Positions 38,012 through 46,958 of a DNA stretch of 64,000 nt are shown one piece after another (position 1 is the first letter of the stretch; each line of letters opens with the position of its first letter). A program made the translations under genes and the position numbers. The notes beneath the pieces were generated by a model that worked only from the letters and a program-made list of their open reading frames with translations, had not been told where the DNA came from and ran no database searches. Source of the stretch: Chitinivorax sp. PXF-14 (GTDB lineage: Bacteria; Pseudomonadota; Gammaproteobacteria; Burkholderiales; SCOH01). The stretch lies in assembly GCF_040812015.1 (NCBI RefSeq), contig NZ_JBFNXJ010000017.1, positions 1 to 64,000 of the forward strand. The letters are read 5' to 3'.

Positions 38012-40810
38012 TTATTGACCAAGTTGCTTGAGTAGGGCTCGAGCTTCGGCCTCTTGGGAGAACGATGTGCCGGAAGAGTTGATCGCCTCCAATTCCTGCT
38101 TGGCCTTCTCTTTGTTGCCAGTCTTGAGATAGGCCTGGGCCAGGTGGTAGCGGATGTCGAGATTGTTCTTTTGCTGCGCGGACGCCTTCTGCAGGTTGTC
38201 GAGCGCGCTCTTGGTCTGCCCCGCATCGAGCTGGATCATCGCAACGGTGTCGAGCACCATCGGGTTCTGCGGGGCCAGCTTCAACGCCTGGTTGGCCACG
38301 TCGAGCGCACCCGGGTGCTTGAGCTGCTGGTAGGCAAAGGCCAGGTTATTGAGCACCAGCACATTGTTCGGCGACTGCTTGGAGACGGCTTCGTATTGCG
38401 CTGCGGCATCCTTGTATTTGCTGTCACGCAATTGGTCCTCGGCCAGATAGAGGCGGACGTTCAGCTCCTTCGGATGCTTGTCGATCCACTTGAGCAGCAG
38501 GCTGTCTGCCTCATCCTTCGCACCACTGGCCTTCATCGCGGCATGCAGCTTCATCGAGATGACGGCGGTGTCAGCCAGCGACAGGGCCTGGCGATACACC
38601 TTGGCCGCATCGCCGTACTGCTTGTCGGCCATGTCGATATCCCCCTCCAGCACGAGGCCCAGGGGCTGCTTCGGCTCGGCCTGCTGGGTGCTACGGGCGA
38701 TGGTCAGGGCTTCCTTGCTCTGTTTGTCGCGCACATACAGCTCGACCAGCGCGATCTTGGCATCGAGGAAGTCGGGCTGATTGGCGAGCGCCTCGCGCAT
38801 GCTGGAAATCCCCGCACGCGTGTCGCCCAGCATGGCCTGCAGCGTACCGAGGCGGAACAGGGCCGGGGCGAACTTGGGACGCAGCTGCACCAGCTTGGTA
38901 TACGTCGCCAGCGCCTGGTTCTTGTCACCCGCAGCGAGCTGGGCCATGCCCAGATTATCCAGGGCTTCCGGGCTGTCGGCATGAGCTGCCGCGCCCTCCT
39001 GGGCATAGGCGACGGCCTTCTTGGTGTCGCCGCTGCGCATCGCGCGCTGGGTCAATGCCAGCACCGGCGGCAAGGCGGTCGGATCGGCCTTGCGGGCCTT
39101 CTCGAGCCAATTGCCAGCCTCTGCAGCGGTCTCTTTCCTGGCCGCCAGATAATCCGCCAGCGACAGCATGGCCTGCACGTTCTTCGGGTCCTTGGCCAGC
39201 AGGTTCTCGAAGCGCTTGCGGCCATCGTCGAATTTGCCGGCCTGGATATCCAGCCTGGCCAGGTTGATCGCCGCGGGCAGGTAGGTCGGTTGCAGCGCGA
39301 TCGCCTTTTCCAGACTGGTGCGCGCCGCGGCAACGTCCTTCTTACCCAGGGCAACGGCAGCCTTCAGGTTGTAGGTCAGCGGGTTGTTCGGCTGCTTGGC
39401 TTCCAGCTCGGTGAGCGCCTTGCCGGCCTTGTCGAACTCCTGCCGGTTGAGCTGGGTCATGACCATCATGAGCTCGGCCTGGTAGCCGCTTCCCTCAAGC
39501 TCGGTTGCCGATTCGAGGTCGGCCAGACCGCGCTCGGCGTCGCCGCCGGCCATCTTGCTCAAGGCCAGCCGCGTCTTGGTCATTGCATCCTTGGGAGACA
39601 GCTCGGCCGCCTTGGCGTAGGCGTCGGTCGCCTTGGAATACTGCCGCTGCTGCATATAGGCCTCGCCGAGCAGCGAATACAGACCCGAGTCAGGCTTCTT
39701 CTCGACGGCCTGCTGCAGGGAGGTAATGGCCCGGTCAGCCTGGCCCTGCTTGAGCTGGCTGGCAGCCAGCAGGCGCCGCGCATAGAGGTTGTCGGGCACG
39801 GCCTCGGTCACCAGCACCAGGGAGTTCTCCGCCTGGGCATAGTTGCCCTTGGCAAACTCGATCGCCGCCGCCAGCAGATTGGTGGGCACGTGCTTCGGGG
39901 CTACTTTAAGCAACTCCTGCACCAAGGTCCGTGCCTCGTCGAACTTCTTTTCGCGGAAGGCGACCAGCGCCAGCATGTAGCGCCCAAGGGGTGTGCCCGG
40001 TGCGACGCGGTGCAGGTCTGCCAGATGCTTGCGCGCCTCTTCAAACTGTCCCTTTTCAAGTGCCAGCGAGGTCAGGCTGAGATAGGGGGCTGGCTTGCCG
40101 ATATCGGCGGCGATTGCCTTCTGGTAGTAAGCAGCGGCCTGCTCGCCCTGGCCCTGCATGCGCAGCAAATCACCCTTGAGGTTGAGCGCGGCCGCATCCG
40201 TCGGCACCTTGGCCAGGGCTTCGTCCACCTGGGCCTGCGCTTTCGTCATATCTCCCTCGACCACGGCCATGCGCGCCAGGCCCAACATGGCGGGCACATG
40301 ATCAGGTTTGAGCTTGAGTGCTCCTTGCAGCGCAGCCCGCGCGTCCTCTGGCTTGCGCAGGCCAAAGTAGGCGGTAGACCGCGCCACCAGCACATCCGGG
40401 TTGGTATCGGCACCGCTAACCTTGCCCGGATCGAGCGCCGCAAGCGATTCCTCGAACTTGCCCTTGGCCTGCAACCCCTTGGCCTGCAAGAGCGCGACCT
40501 GCAGCGGATCGGCCTTCAGCGCACCCGCCTTGTCCAACTCGATCTGCGCCTGGTCGACCTCGCCGCTTTCGATGTAGAGCTTGCCAAGCATCAGGCGCGC
40601 CGCCCCGCTGTCGGGCGTGTCCTGCAGCAGGCTCTTCAGCTGGATCATCGCGGTTTTTCTGTCACCTTTCGCTTCGGCCTGCTTGGCCTTGTCCAGCAGG
40701 ACATCGGGTGAATCCTTGCGAGAGCAGCCGACGATGGACAACGCGGCGACAACGGCGGTTGCCACGAGCAAGCGGGAGAAGCGGCCTTCTGATTGGGCAG
40801 TCTGATGCAT
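38012..40810 (-). CDS. prsT: PEP-CTERM system TPR-repeat lipoprotein PrsT
   Basis: A 932-residue lipoprotein (hydrophobic VATAVVAALSIVGC, lipobox Cys about residue 29) followed by a long array of TPR repeats such as PDVLLDKAKQAEAKGD. Length, lipobox and position immediately after prsR match PrsT of PEP-CTERM/exosortase loci. Likely role: periplasmic or outer-membrane-facing scaffold for surface-protein or exopolysaccharide assembly. Nine bases separate it from the second TPR gene, and 37 bases from prsR. Confidence 0.92.
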   Translation of the reverse strand: MHQTAQSEGRFSRLLVATAVVAALSIVGCSRKDSPDVLLDKAKQAEAKGDRKTAMIQLKSLLQDTPDSGAARLMLGKLYIESGEVDQAQIELDKAGALKADPLQVALLQAKGLQAKGKFEESLAALDPGKVSGADTNPDVLVARSTAYFGLRKPEDARAALQGALKLKPDHVPAMLGLARMAVVEGDMTKAQAQVDEALAKVPTDAAALNLKGDLLRMQGQGEQAAAYYQKAIAADIGKPAPYLSLTSLALEKGQFEEARKHLADLHRVAPGTPLGRYMLALVAFREKKFDEARTLVQELLKVAPKHVPTNLLAAAIEFAKGNYAQAENSLVLVTEAVPDNLYARRLLAASQLKQGQADRAITSLQQAVEKKPDSGLYSLLGEAYMQQRQYSKATDAYAKAAELSPKDAMTKTRLALSKMAGGDAERGLADLESATELEGSGYQAELMMVMTQLNRQEFDKAGKALTELEAKQPNNPLTYNLKAAVALGKKDVAAARTSLEKAIALQPTYLPAAINLARLDIQAGKFDDGRKRFENLLAKDPKNVQAMLSLADYLAARKETAAEAGNWLEKARKADPTALPPVLALTQRAMRSGDTKKAVAYAQEGAAAHADSPEALDNLGMAQLAAGDKNQALATYTKLVQLRPKFAPALFRLGTLQAMLGDTRAGISSMREALANQPDFLDAKIALVELYVRDKQSKEALTIARSTQQAEPKQPLGLVLEGDIDMADKQYGDAAKVYRQALSLADTAVISMKLHAAMKASGAKDEADSLLLKWIDKHPKELNVRLYLAEDQLRDSKYKDAAAQYEAVSKQSPNNVLVLNNLAFAYQQLKHPGALDVANQALKLAPQNPMVLDTVAMIQLDAGQTKSALDNLQKASAQQKNNLDIRYHLAQAYLKTGNKEKAKQELEAINSSGTSFSQEAEARALLKQLGQ

Positions 40811-40847
40811 TGGAATATCCTAGGAAAAACGCGACACGTGGCCTGGC

Positions 40848-42212
40848 TTACTTCAAACCATATCGGTTCAGCAGGTCATACAGGGTGGGCCGGCTCACGC
40901 CGAGCAGATCGGCGGCCCGCGCGATATTGCCATCCACGCGGGCAATCGCCCTGACGATGGCCTTGCGCTCGGCCTCTTCGCGCACCTGCCGCAGGTTCAG
41001 CGGCTCGGGCTCGGCATCGGCTTGCGGCAGGCCCAGGTCTTCGAGCGTGATTTGTGCGCCATCGGCCATGACGACCGCACGCTTGATGCAGTTCTCCATC
41101 TCGCGCACATTGCCGGGCCAGCGATGGGTCTCGATGGCGCCCAGCGCCTCCTGCGAGAATGACAGCGGGCCCCGGCCTTCCTGCTGCCTGAACTTGTTGA
41201 CGAAGGTGTGCGCCAGCAGCACGGCATCGCCATCTCGGTCACGCAAGGGCGGAATGTTGATGACGATTTCAGACAGGCGATAGTAGAGGTCCTCTCGGAA
41301 CCGCCCTTCGCTGATCAGGTTGCGCAGGTTCTGGTGCGTGGCGCAGACGATCCGCACGTCCACGGGGATCTCTTCGCGCCCGCCTACCCGCTCCACCACG
41401 CGCTCCTGCAGGAAGCGCAGGAGCTTGGCCTGCAAGGGCAGCGGCAGATCGCCGATTTCATCGAGAAACAGCGTGCCGCCATCGGCGTATTCGATCTTCC
41501 CCTTGGTCTGCTTGACCGCGCCGGTGAACGCGCCCTTCTCATAGCCGAACAGCTCCGACTCCAGCAGGTTTTCGGGGATGGCGGCACAGTTGATGGCGAC
41601 GAACTTGTGATCGGCGCGGGGCGCCAGCTGGTGCAGCCCGCGCGCCAGCACTTCCTTGCCCGTGCCCGATTCGCCCAGCAGCATCACCGTGGCGGACGAC
41701 GGCGCCACCCGCTCGATGGTGCGGCAGATCTTCTGCATGGCGCTGTCGCGCGAGATGATGCCTTGCAGCGGCGATTCCGCCACGCGCATCTGCAGCTGGC
41801 GGTTTTCCTGCTGCAACGCATGGAGCCGGAATGCACGGTCGACCACGAGTTGCAGGATGTCCGGCTCGAAAGGCTTGAGGTAGAAGTCGTAGGCGCCATT
41901 GGCAATGGCGCGCACGGCATTTTCACGGTCCTGATTGCCGGTGACGATGATGATCTTAGTGTCAGGCGCCAGCTCCAGAATCTGTTCGAGCGTGGCGTGG
42001 CCTTCCGTCGCGCCGTCCGCGTCAGGCGGCAGACCCAGGTCGAGCGTGACGACCGGCGGCTCGTAGCGCCGGATCTGGGCCAACGCGGCTTCACGATCGC
42101 CGGCGACGATGACTTCGTAGCCATCAAAGCTCCAGCGCATCTGCTTCTGCAGGCCAGGATCGTCTTCAACGACCAGCAAGGTTCCCTTGGTTTGACTCAC
42201 ACGACTCTCCAC
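40848..42212 (-). CDS. prsR: PrsR, sigma-54-dependent response regulator
   Basis: A 454-residue NtrC-type regulator of PEP-CTERM loci. Receiver domain (phosphoacceptor Asp in TLDLGLPPDADG), AAA+ domain with intact Walker A GESGTGKEV, sigma-54 loop GAFTGA, Walker B GGTLFLDEIG and arginine-finger region FREDLYYRL, and a Fis-type HTH (ARAADLLGVSRPTLYDLLN). It should activate RpoN promoters such as the one at 33890. It contrasts with NtrX in this window, whose AAA+ domain is degenerate. The partner kinase PrsK ends eight bases upstream. Confidence 0.94.
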   Translation of the reverse strand: MESRVSQTKGTLLVVEDDPGLQKQMRWSFDGYEVIVAGDREAALAQIRRYEPPVVTLDLGLPPDADGATEGHATLEQILELAPDTKIIIVTGNQDRENAVRAIANGAYDFYLKPFEPDILQLVVDRAFRLHALQQENRQLQMRVAESPLQGIISRDSAMQKICRTIERVAPSSATVMLLGESGTGKEVLARGLHQLAPRADHKFVAINCAAIPENLLESELFGYEKGAFTGAVKQTKGKIEYADGGTLFLDEIGDLPLPLQAKLLRFLQERVVERVGGREEIPVDVRIVCATHQNLRNLISEGRFREDLYYRLSEIVINIPPLRDRDGDAVLLAHTFVNKFRQQEGRGPLSFSQEALGAIETHRWPGNVREMENCIKRAVVMADGAQITLEDLGLPQADAEPEPLNLRQVREEAERKAIVRAIARVDGNIARAADLLGVSRPTLYDLLNRYGLK

Positions 42213-42220
42213 TTCACTGA

Positions 42221-44275
42221 TCAGGCTGCACTGGCAACCGGCAGGGTCACGACGAATGTCGTCCCCTTGCCCTCTTCACTCGTTACTTCGATATCGCCAC
42301 CGAGCTGCTGAATATACTCGCGGCTCTCATAGGCGCCGATACCCATACCCATGCTCTTGGTCGATTCAAACGGCTTGAACAGCCGCTCGCGGACAAATTG
42401 GGCGCTCATGCCCCGCCCGGTGTCGCACACTTCGATCCGGGCCCGCCTGCCGGCGCACTCCAGCTTCACCGTGACGCGCCCGTCCGGCGGCGTCGCCTCC
42501 ACCGCATTTTGTACCAGATGCCCCACCACCCGCTCCAGCCGCTCGCTGTCCGCATGCACCACCACACCCGACTGGTTGGCGGTGATCTCCGGCTGAGGCT
42601 GGGCACCGACTTTTGCTTCGACGGCCTTTGCCACCACCAACCCAAGTTCAACCAGATCGGGCTTGTCGATCGCCTGCGCGCCCTTGCGCAATTGCATCAG
42701 CAGGCGATTCATCTTGTCGATCGCATGCCCGACAGTTTCGAGCATGTCCTCCTGGAACTCGGGATTGTCCTTGTGCCTTGCCGCGTTCTTCAGCACCAGG
42801 GAGAGTTGTGCCACAACATTTTTCAGGTCGTGCACGACAAACGCCGACATGCGGTTGAAAGACTCGAACTGTCTCGCCACGATCAAGGCCTGCGCCGCCT
42901 CCAGCTGCGCGAGGAATCCGGCCGCCTGGCGGCTCGCAGTCTTGAGCAGGTCGTTCACCTCCCAGTTCAACGCCAGATTGCCGCGAAAGCGCGAGAGGAT
43001 GACGAAGCCGAGCATCTTTTCATGCAGGATCAGCGGCACGATCAGCTTTGCCTGCGGCAGGATGGCCAGCCAGTCGGGCAAGGTGGCCAGCTCGGCGTAG
43101 TGGTCCTGCTGTTGTCGGTATTCGTCGACGTCGATCACCCACTGCTTCGACTCCAGGAATCGACACAACTCGCCTTCGGCGGGCTCGACCTTGTCGAGCT
43201 CGGGCATGTTCCAGCGCGCAGCGCATACGAATTCGTCCTTCTCGTTACGCAGCCACAGCTGGCCACCGGGGCTCTCCACCAGCTCGGCAATGGCGCGGAT
43301 CGCGCGTTCGCGCAGATGCAGGCCAGGCTCGCCTTCAGACAGCATCCGGGTGAAACGCAACCATTCTTCACGGTAATCGTAGTGATAGTGGAAGAAATGC
43401 TTGCTGACGAAGACTTTCAAATAGGCACGGATCGTGCCCGAGAACAGGGCCAGCAACAGGGAGATCAGCGCCGCAAACAGCAGGACGGTCTGCAGCACGC
43501 CGCCCCAGCTCCCACCGAAATAACGGATGTAATAGCCAACACCAGCCATCAGCAACAGATAGAGCCCCGCAGCGAGCAAGGTGGCCGACTGGAACATCAG
43601 GCGCCGCGACAGCGTGACACCGACCTTCCAGCCGGGATTGCGCTGGCACGAGACCCAGATCATTGGCGCGGTGAGCGCAACCACAAAACCCCGCGCCTCG
43701 TATGCGCTTCGGTCGATGCCGCTGAACAGCAGGGCTTCGGCATAAAGATAGAAGTCGAATACATAGAGGCCCGCCAAGCCCAGGCACAGGAACTTGACCC
43801 CCCAGCGCTGCTCGGCCAGGGCGTTGCGGAACAGCTGTTCCAGCAGGATCAGGGCAATCACACACTGGATGATGTTGCCTGCCGCCCCGCCCAGCACGTG
43901 CAACGGCAGCCACTCGGCCAGCGCGGTATCCAGATGGGCCAGCAGTTGCGCCGTGGCCATCACCACGCACAGCAGATAGCTGCTCAGTTCGAGGTTCTTC
44001 AACCAGCGCCGATCCGCCTCGACGGCCACGCCACCGCGGAGCAGGCGGAACAGGAAATAGAACCAGCAGCCGTTGCGCACCGTCTCGATCGGAAACAGCG
44101 GCAGGTAAGGCAGGGTCATGGCGGAGATCGCCGCCCACAGGACGGTCGCCAGCATGGCGAGCTGCATGGCGCGATTCTGGCTGTTCCTGACGCCGATCAA
44201 CAGCAAGCCAACTGCCAGCATGGTATAGGCTAGGCCCGCGCTGGCATAGCTGGTAACGCCAATGGTGGAGACCAT
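42221..44275 (-). CDS. prsK: PrsK, membrane sensor histidine kinase
   Basis: A 684-residue sensor kinase of PEP-CTERM loci. The N-terminal 300 residues contain about eight hydrophobic helices (first TMLAVGLLLIGVRN), forming a membrane sensor domain, followed by a GAF-like region, the phosphoacceptor segment FVVHDLKNVVAQLSLVLKN, and an ATPase domain with CDTGRGM and a variant G2 box (MGMGIGAYESREYI). It is expected to phosphorylate PrsR. The signal is unknown. It lies nine bases after the sugar transferase gene. Confidence 0.93.
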   Translation of the reverse strand: MVSTIGVTSYASAGLAYTMLAVGLLLIGVRNSQNRAMQLAMLATVLWAAISAMTLPYLPLFPIETVRNGCWFYFLFRLLRGGVAVEADRRWLKNLELSSYLLCVVMATAQLLAHLDTALAEWLPLHVLGGAAGNIIQCVIALILLEQLFRNALAEQRWGVKFLCLGLAGLYVFDFYLYAEALLFSGIDRSAYEARGFVVALTAPMIWVSCQRNPGWKVGVTLSRRLMFQSATLLAAGLYLLLMAGVGYYIRYFGGSWGGVLQTVLLFAALISLLLALFSGTIRAYLKVFVSKHFFHYHYDYREEWLRFTRMLSEGEPGLHLRERAIRAIAELVESPGGQLWLRNEKDEFVCAARWNMPELDKVEPAEGELCRFLESKQWVIDVDEYRQQQDHYAELATLPDWLAILPQAKLIVPLILHEKMLGFVILSRFRGNLALNWEVNDLLKTASRQAAGFLAQLEAAQALIVARQFESFNRMSAFVVHDLKNVVAQLSLVLKNAARHKDNPEFQEDMLETVGHAIDKMNRLLMQLRKGAQAIDKPDLVELGLVVAKAVEAKVGAQPQPEITANQSGVVVHADSERLERVVGHLVQNAVEATPPDGRVTVKLECAGRRARIEVCDTGRGMSAQFVRERLFKPFESTKSMGMGIGAYESREYIQQLGGDIEVTSEEGKGTTFVVTLPVASAA

Positions 44276-44284
44276 GATAAGCCG

Positions 44285-45688
44285 CTAACGCGCGCCCTTC
44301 CCCCAGAGCACCACCTGAATCGTCTCGATCAGGATCAGCACATCAAGGAACAGGGAATGGTTCTTGACATAGTAAAGGTCGTACTGCAGCTTTTCGATCG
44401 CATCGTCGACCGTTGCGCCATAGGCGTAGCGCACCTGGGCCCACCCCGTGATACCCGGCTTCATGCAATGGCGCACCGAGTAGTAGGGAATTTCACCTTC
44501 GAGCTTCTGCACAAAGTAAGGCCGCTCCGGCCGCGGGCCAACAAAGCTCATGTCGCCCTTGAGCACATTGAGTACCTGCGGCAGCTCGTCGATGCGCAAC
44601 TTGCGGATGATGCGCCCCACACGGGTGATTCGATCGTCGTTGGTCAACGCCCAGCGCGGCTTGCCGTCCTTTTCCGAATCCACCCGCATGCTGCGGAACT
44701 TGAAGATCGTGAAAACCGCATCGTTTTGTCCCACCCGCTCCTGGCTGTACAACACCGGCCCGCCATCCTCGATCTTGATCGCCAGCGCCGTCAGCAGTAT
44801 GACCGGCGAGGTGATCAGCAACAGCAGCAGGCTGGACAGCAGATCGAAGGCGCGCTTCACCACATCGCGGCTTGCACTTTGATTGAAACCTTCGTTGAAC
44901 ACCATCCAACTGGCGTTCAAGGAATCGAGCTTGACCTGGCCGCACTCCCGCTCGAAGAAAGTGGATAGCTCCAGCACACGGACGCCCATCATGCGGCATT
45001 CGAGCAGCTCGTGTACCGGCAGATTGCCACCCCGCCGGTCGCGGATGGCGATCACGATCTCGTTGATCCCATAGCGCTGCACGGCCTCGACCAGGCTGTC
45101 CTCCTGCGGCAAGATCCGCGATGCTGCCACGGCGTGCGGCGCAGCCGCCAGCGGTGGCATATACCCCACGATATCCAGGTTACCGCCGCCAAAGCGCTGC
45201 TGAGCCACCTCGTCCACCTTGACCGCGCGGCTCCCCGTGCCGAGCACCAGCACACGCGGCTTGAACACCCCAATATTGGTCCATTTGAAGAACAGCAGGC
45301 GGACAAGCGCAACAGCCAGCATCGCCACCAAGATCGACCAGAACATCTCGCGCGCACCGAAGCGCATCGCCTCCAGCCAGTACACCAGCAGGGTCATCAG
45401 GACGCCGGCAGCAGCGAATGCGATGAACAGGCGGACGGCAATTTCCCTGATCCCACCGACGAAATCGGACTGGTACAGGCCACAGGCGGCCATGATCGTC
45501 ACCATGACGATCGCGATGAACGCTGCCTTCGGGAAGATCGGCGGCAGCAGCTGATGCATGCCGATCACGCCCAGATCGCGCCAAGGCATATATTCGACAA
45601 CATATATGGAAACACCGATCACCAGCAGCTCGACGAGCAACAGCGCCAACGTAGCAACCGGGATGTAGTGGTTGAAAATCCGTAACAT
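44285..45688 (-). CDS. EpsB-type exopolysaccharide sugar transferase (PEP-CTERM locus)
   Basis: A 467-residue polyprenyl-phosphate glycosylphosphotransferase of the exosortase-associated EpsB/TIGR03013 type. Four or five N-terminal membrane helices, a cytoplasmic Rossmann-like middle and the C-terminal bacterial sugar-transferase domain (KRAFDLLSSLLLLL, YSQERVG, KFRSMRVD, RKLRIDELPQ, FVGPRPERP) are visible. It would start repeat-unit assembly on undecaprenyl phosphate at the inner membrane. The start MLRIFNHYIP is preferred; a TTG at 45733 would add 15 residues. First gene of the epsB-prsK-prsR-prsT-TPR operon. Confidence 0.92.
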   Translation of the reverse strand: MLRIFNHYIPVATLALLLVELLVIGVSIYVVEYMPWRDLGVIGMHQLLPPIFPKAAFIAIVMVTIMAACGLYQSDFVGGIREIAVRLFIAFAAAGVLMTLLVYWLEAMRFGAREMFWSILVAMLAVALVRLLFFKWTNIGVFKPRVLVLGTGSRAVKVDEVAQQRFGGGNLDIVGYMPPLAAAPHAVAASRILPQEDSLVEAVQRYGINEIVIAIRDRRGGNLPVHELLECRMMGVRVLELSTFFERECGQVKLDSLNASWMVFNEGFNQSASRDVVKRAFDLLSSLLLLLITSPVILLTALAIKIEDGGPVLYSQERVGQNDAVFTIFKFRSMRVDSEKDGKPRWALTNDDRITRVGRIIRKLRIDELPQVLNVLKGDMSFVGPRPERPYFVQKLEGEIPYYSVRHCMKPGITGWAQVRYAYGATVDDAIEKLQYDLYYVKNHSLFLDVLILIETIQVVLWGKGAR

Positions 45689-45831
45689 GAGGTACTCGTC
45701 AAAGGTTGGGCGGTTTGTCGTTGCGCCCCTCAATTTGCCTACCGGCCACCGAGGCTTTCAGCGCACATGCACTCGAACCTGTCGCCTCGTCATAAATTAG
45801 ACAACACTAATAATGACAATCGCATCTCACT

Positions 45832-45859
45832 ATTCTATCAAATCCCCTTCTCATATCAA
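45832..45859 (-). promoter_or_regulatory. Predicted sigma-70 promoter of the prs operon
   Basis: On the minus strand TTGATA (45854-45859) and TAGAAT (45832-45837) are 16 bases apart, about 145 bases upstream of the sugar transferase start. The 289-base divergent region is AT-rich and has no further gene. No sigma-54 site was found on this side. Confidence 0.5.
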
Positions 45860-45977
45860 TTAAAGCGTATTTCTAGCGACCCAAGGGGCAAACCGTTAAA
45901 ATAGCAACATAATATTCATGAGCTGCCACCAGGCTACGTAACAGATCACGGCACCGTCAGCGCACATCCCTCATTTG

Positions 45978-46958
45978 ATGTCTTTACCGTCCTGGCTTCC
46001 CCCCCTCTTGGCGCTCGTCACCAGTTCGGCGTGGTCCTGTTTGGCAATCTGGCTATCCAACCATACGGGGCATGGCTTGGATCACCCAAATCAGCGTTCG
46101 CTACACACCAAGCCAATCCCACGGCTAGGAGGTATCGGCATCATGCTTGGTACCGCCGTCGCATGGTGGCAGGGCAATGTTGCCGATATGGCGGCCATCG
46201 GTGGCCCTGTCTCCCTGCTAATCCTTCTGTCACTGGCCGACGACCTACGACCGCTTCCCGCCAAGGTGCGACTGGCCTGCCACCTGCTTGCGGCACTGTG
46301 GCTGCTTTCCAGCTTGGGCGGCACCGGCCGGCCTTTGGTCAACCTGATGCTCATCGTAGGTTGCGCCTGGGCCGCCAACCTCTACAATTTTATGGACGGC
46401 GCCGATGGTTTGGCCGGCGGCATGGCGGCAATCGGCTTTGGGGGCCTGGGCCTCAGCGCCTTTTTGCACGGGGATGCCAACCTGGCGCTGGCGTGCCTGG
46501 CAATCGCCGCGGCGGCGGCAGGCTTTCTCCTATTCAACCTGGCACCAGCCAGGATATTCATGGGTGACGCCGGCTCCGTCCCATTGGGCTTTCTGGCGGC
46601 GGCAATCGGTTATCTGGGATGGCAGCACGGCATCTGGCCTGGCTGGTTACCCTTCGCCATCTTTTCGCCATTTGTCGTCGATGCATCGCTCACGCTGTTT
46701 GCACGAGCGAGACGCGGGGAGCGCCTGAGCGAGGCGCATCGGGAACACTTCTACCAAAGGCTGGTCAGGATGGGCTGGTCCCATCACAGGCTCGCCGTGC
46801 AGGAATACCTGCTGATGGTGAGCGTTACGGCCTGGGCCATTGCACTGACCCGGTTGAGCCCTGCCTGGCAGTGGCTTGGCCTGGGCATGCTCGCGGCAGG
46901 CTACTCGGTCATCGTGCTATCAATCAATTCTCGTTGGAATCACCGTGCCCAAGTCTGA
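45978..46958 (+). CDS. WecA/MraY-like glycosyltransferase family 4
   Basis: A 326-residue polytopic membrane protein that transfers a sugar-1-phosphate to undecaprenyl phosphate. Family motifs: HTKPIPRLGGIGI, the aspartate-rich NLYNFMDGADGLAGG, MGDAGSVPLGF, and a C-terminal HREHFYQRL, shared with GlcNAc-1-P/WecA-like enzymes. About ten hydrophobic helices. It is the first of two glycan genes divergent from the prs operon; the next gene overlaps it by 14 bases. Its sugar donor cannot be told from sequence. Confidence 0.92.
   Translation: MSLPSWLPPLLALVTSSAWSCLAIWLSNHTGHGLDHPNQRSLHTKPIPRLGGIGIMLGTAVAWWQGNVADMAAIGGPVSLLILLSLADDLRPLPAKVRLACHLLAALWLLSSLGGTGRPLVNLMLIVGCAWAANLYNFMDGADGLAGGMAAIGFGGLGLSAFLHGDANLALACLAIAAAAAGFLLFNLAPARIFMGDAGSVPLGFLAAAIGYLGWQHGIWPGWLPFAIFSPFVVDASLTLFARARRGERLSEAHREHFYQRLVRMGWSHHRLAVQEYLLMVSVTAWAIALTRLSPAWQWLGLGMLAAGYSVIVLSINSRWNHRAQV

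Noticed and set aside
38054-40711. 885-codon plus-strand ORF
   Set aside because: Exact antisense shadow of prsT; no ribosome binding site or domain.
42398-44233. 611-codon plus-strand ORF
   Set aside because: Antisense to prsK, His/Gln/Arg-rich composition typical of reverse frames.
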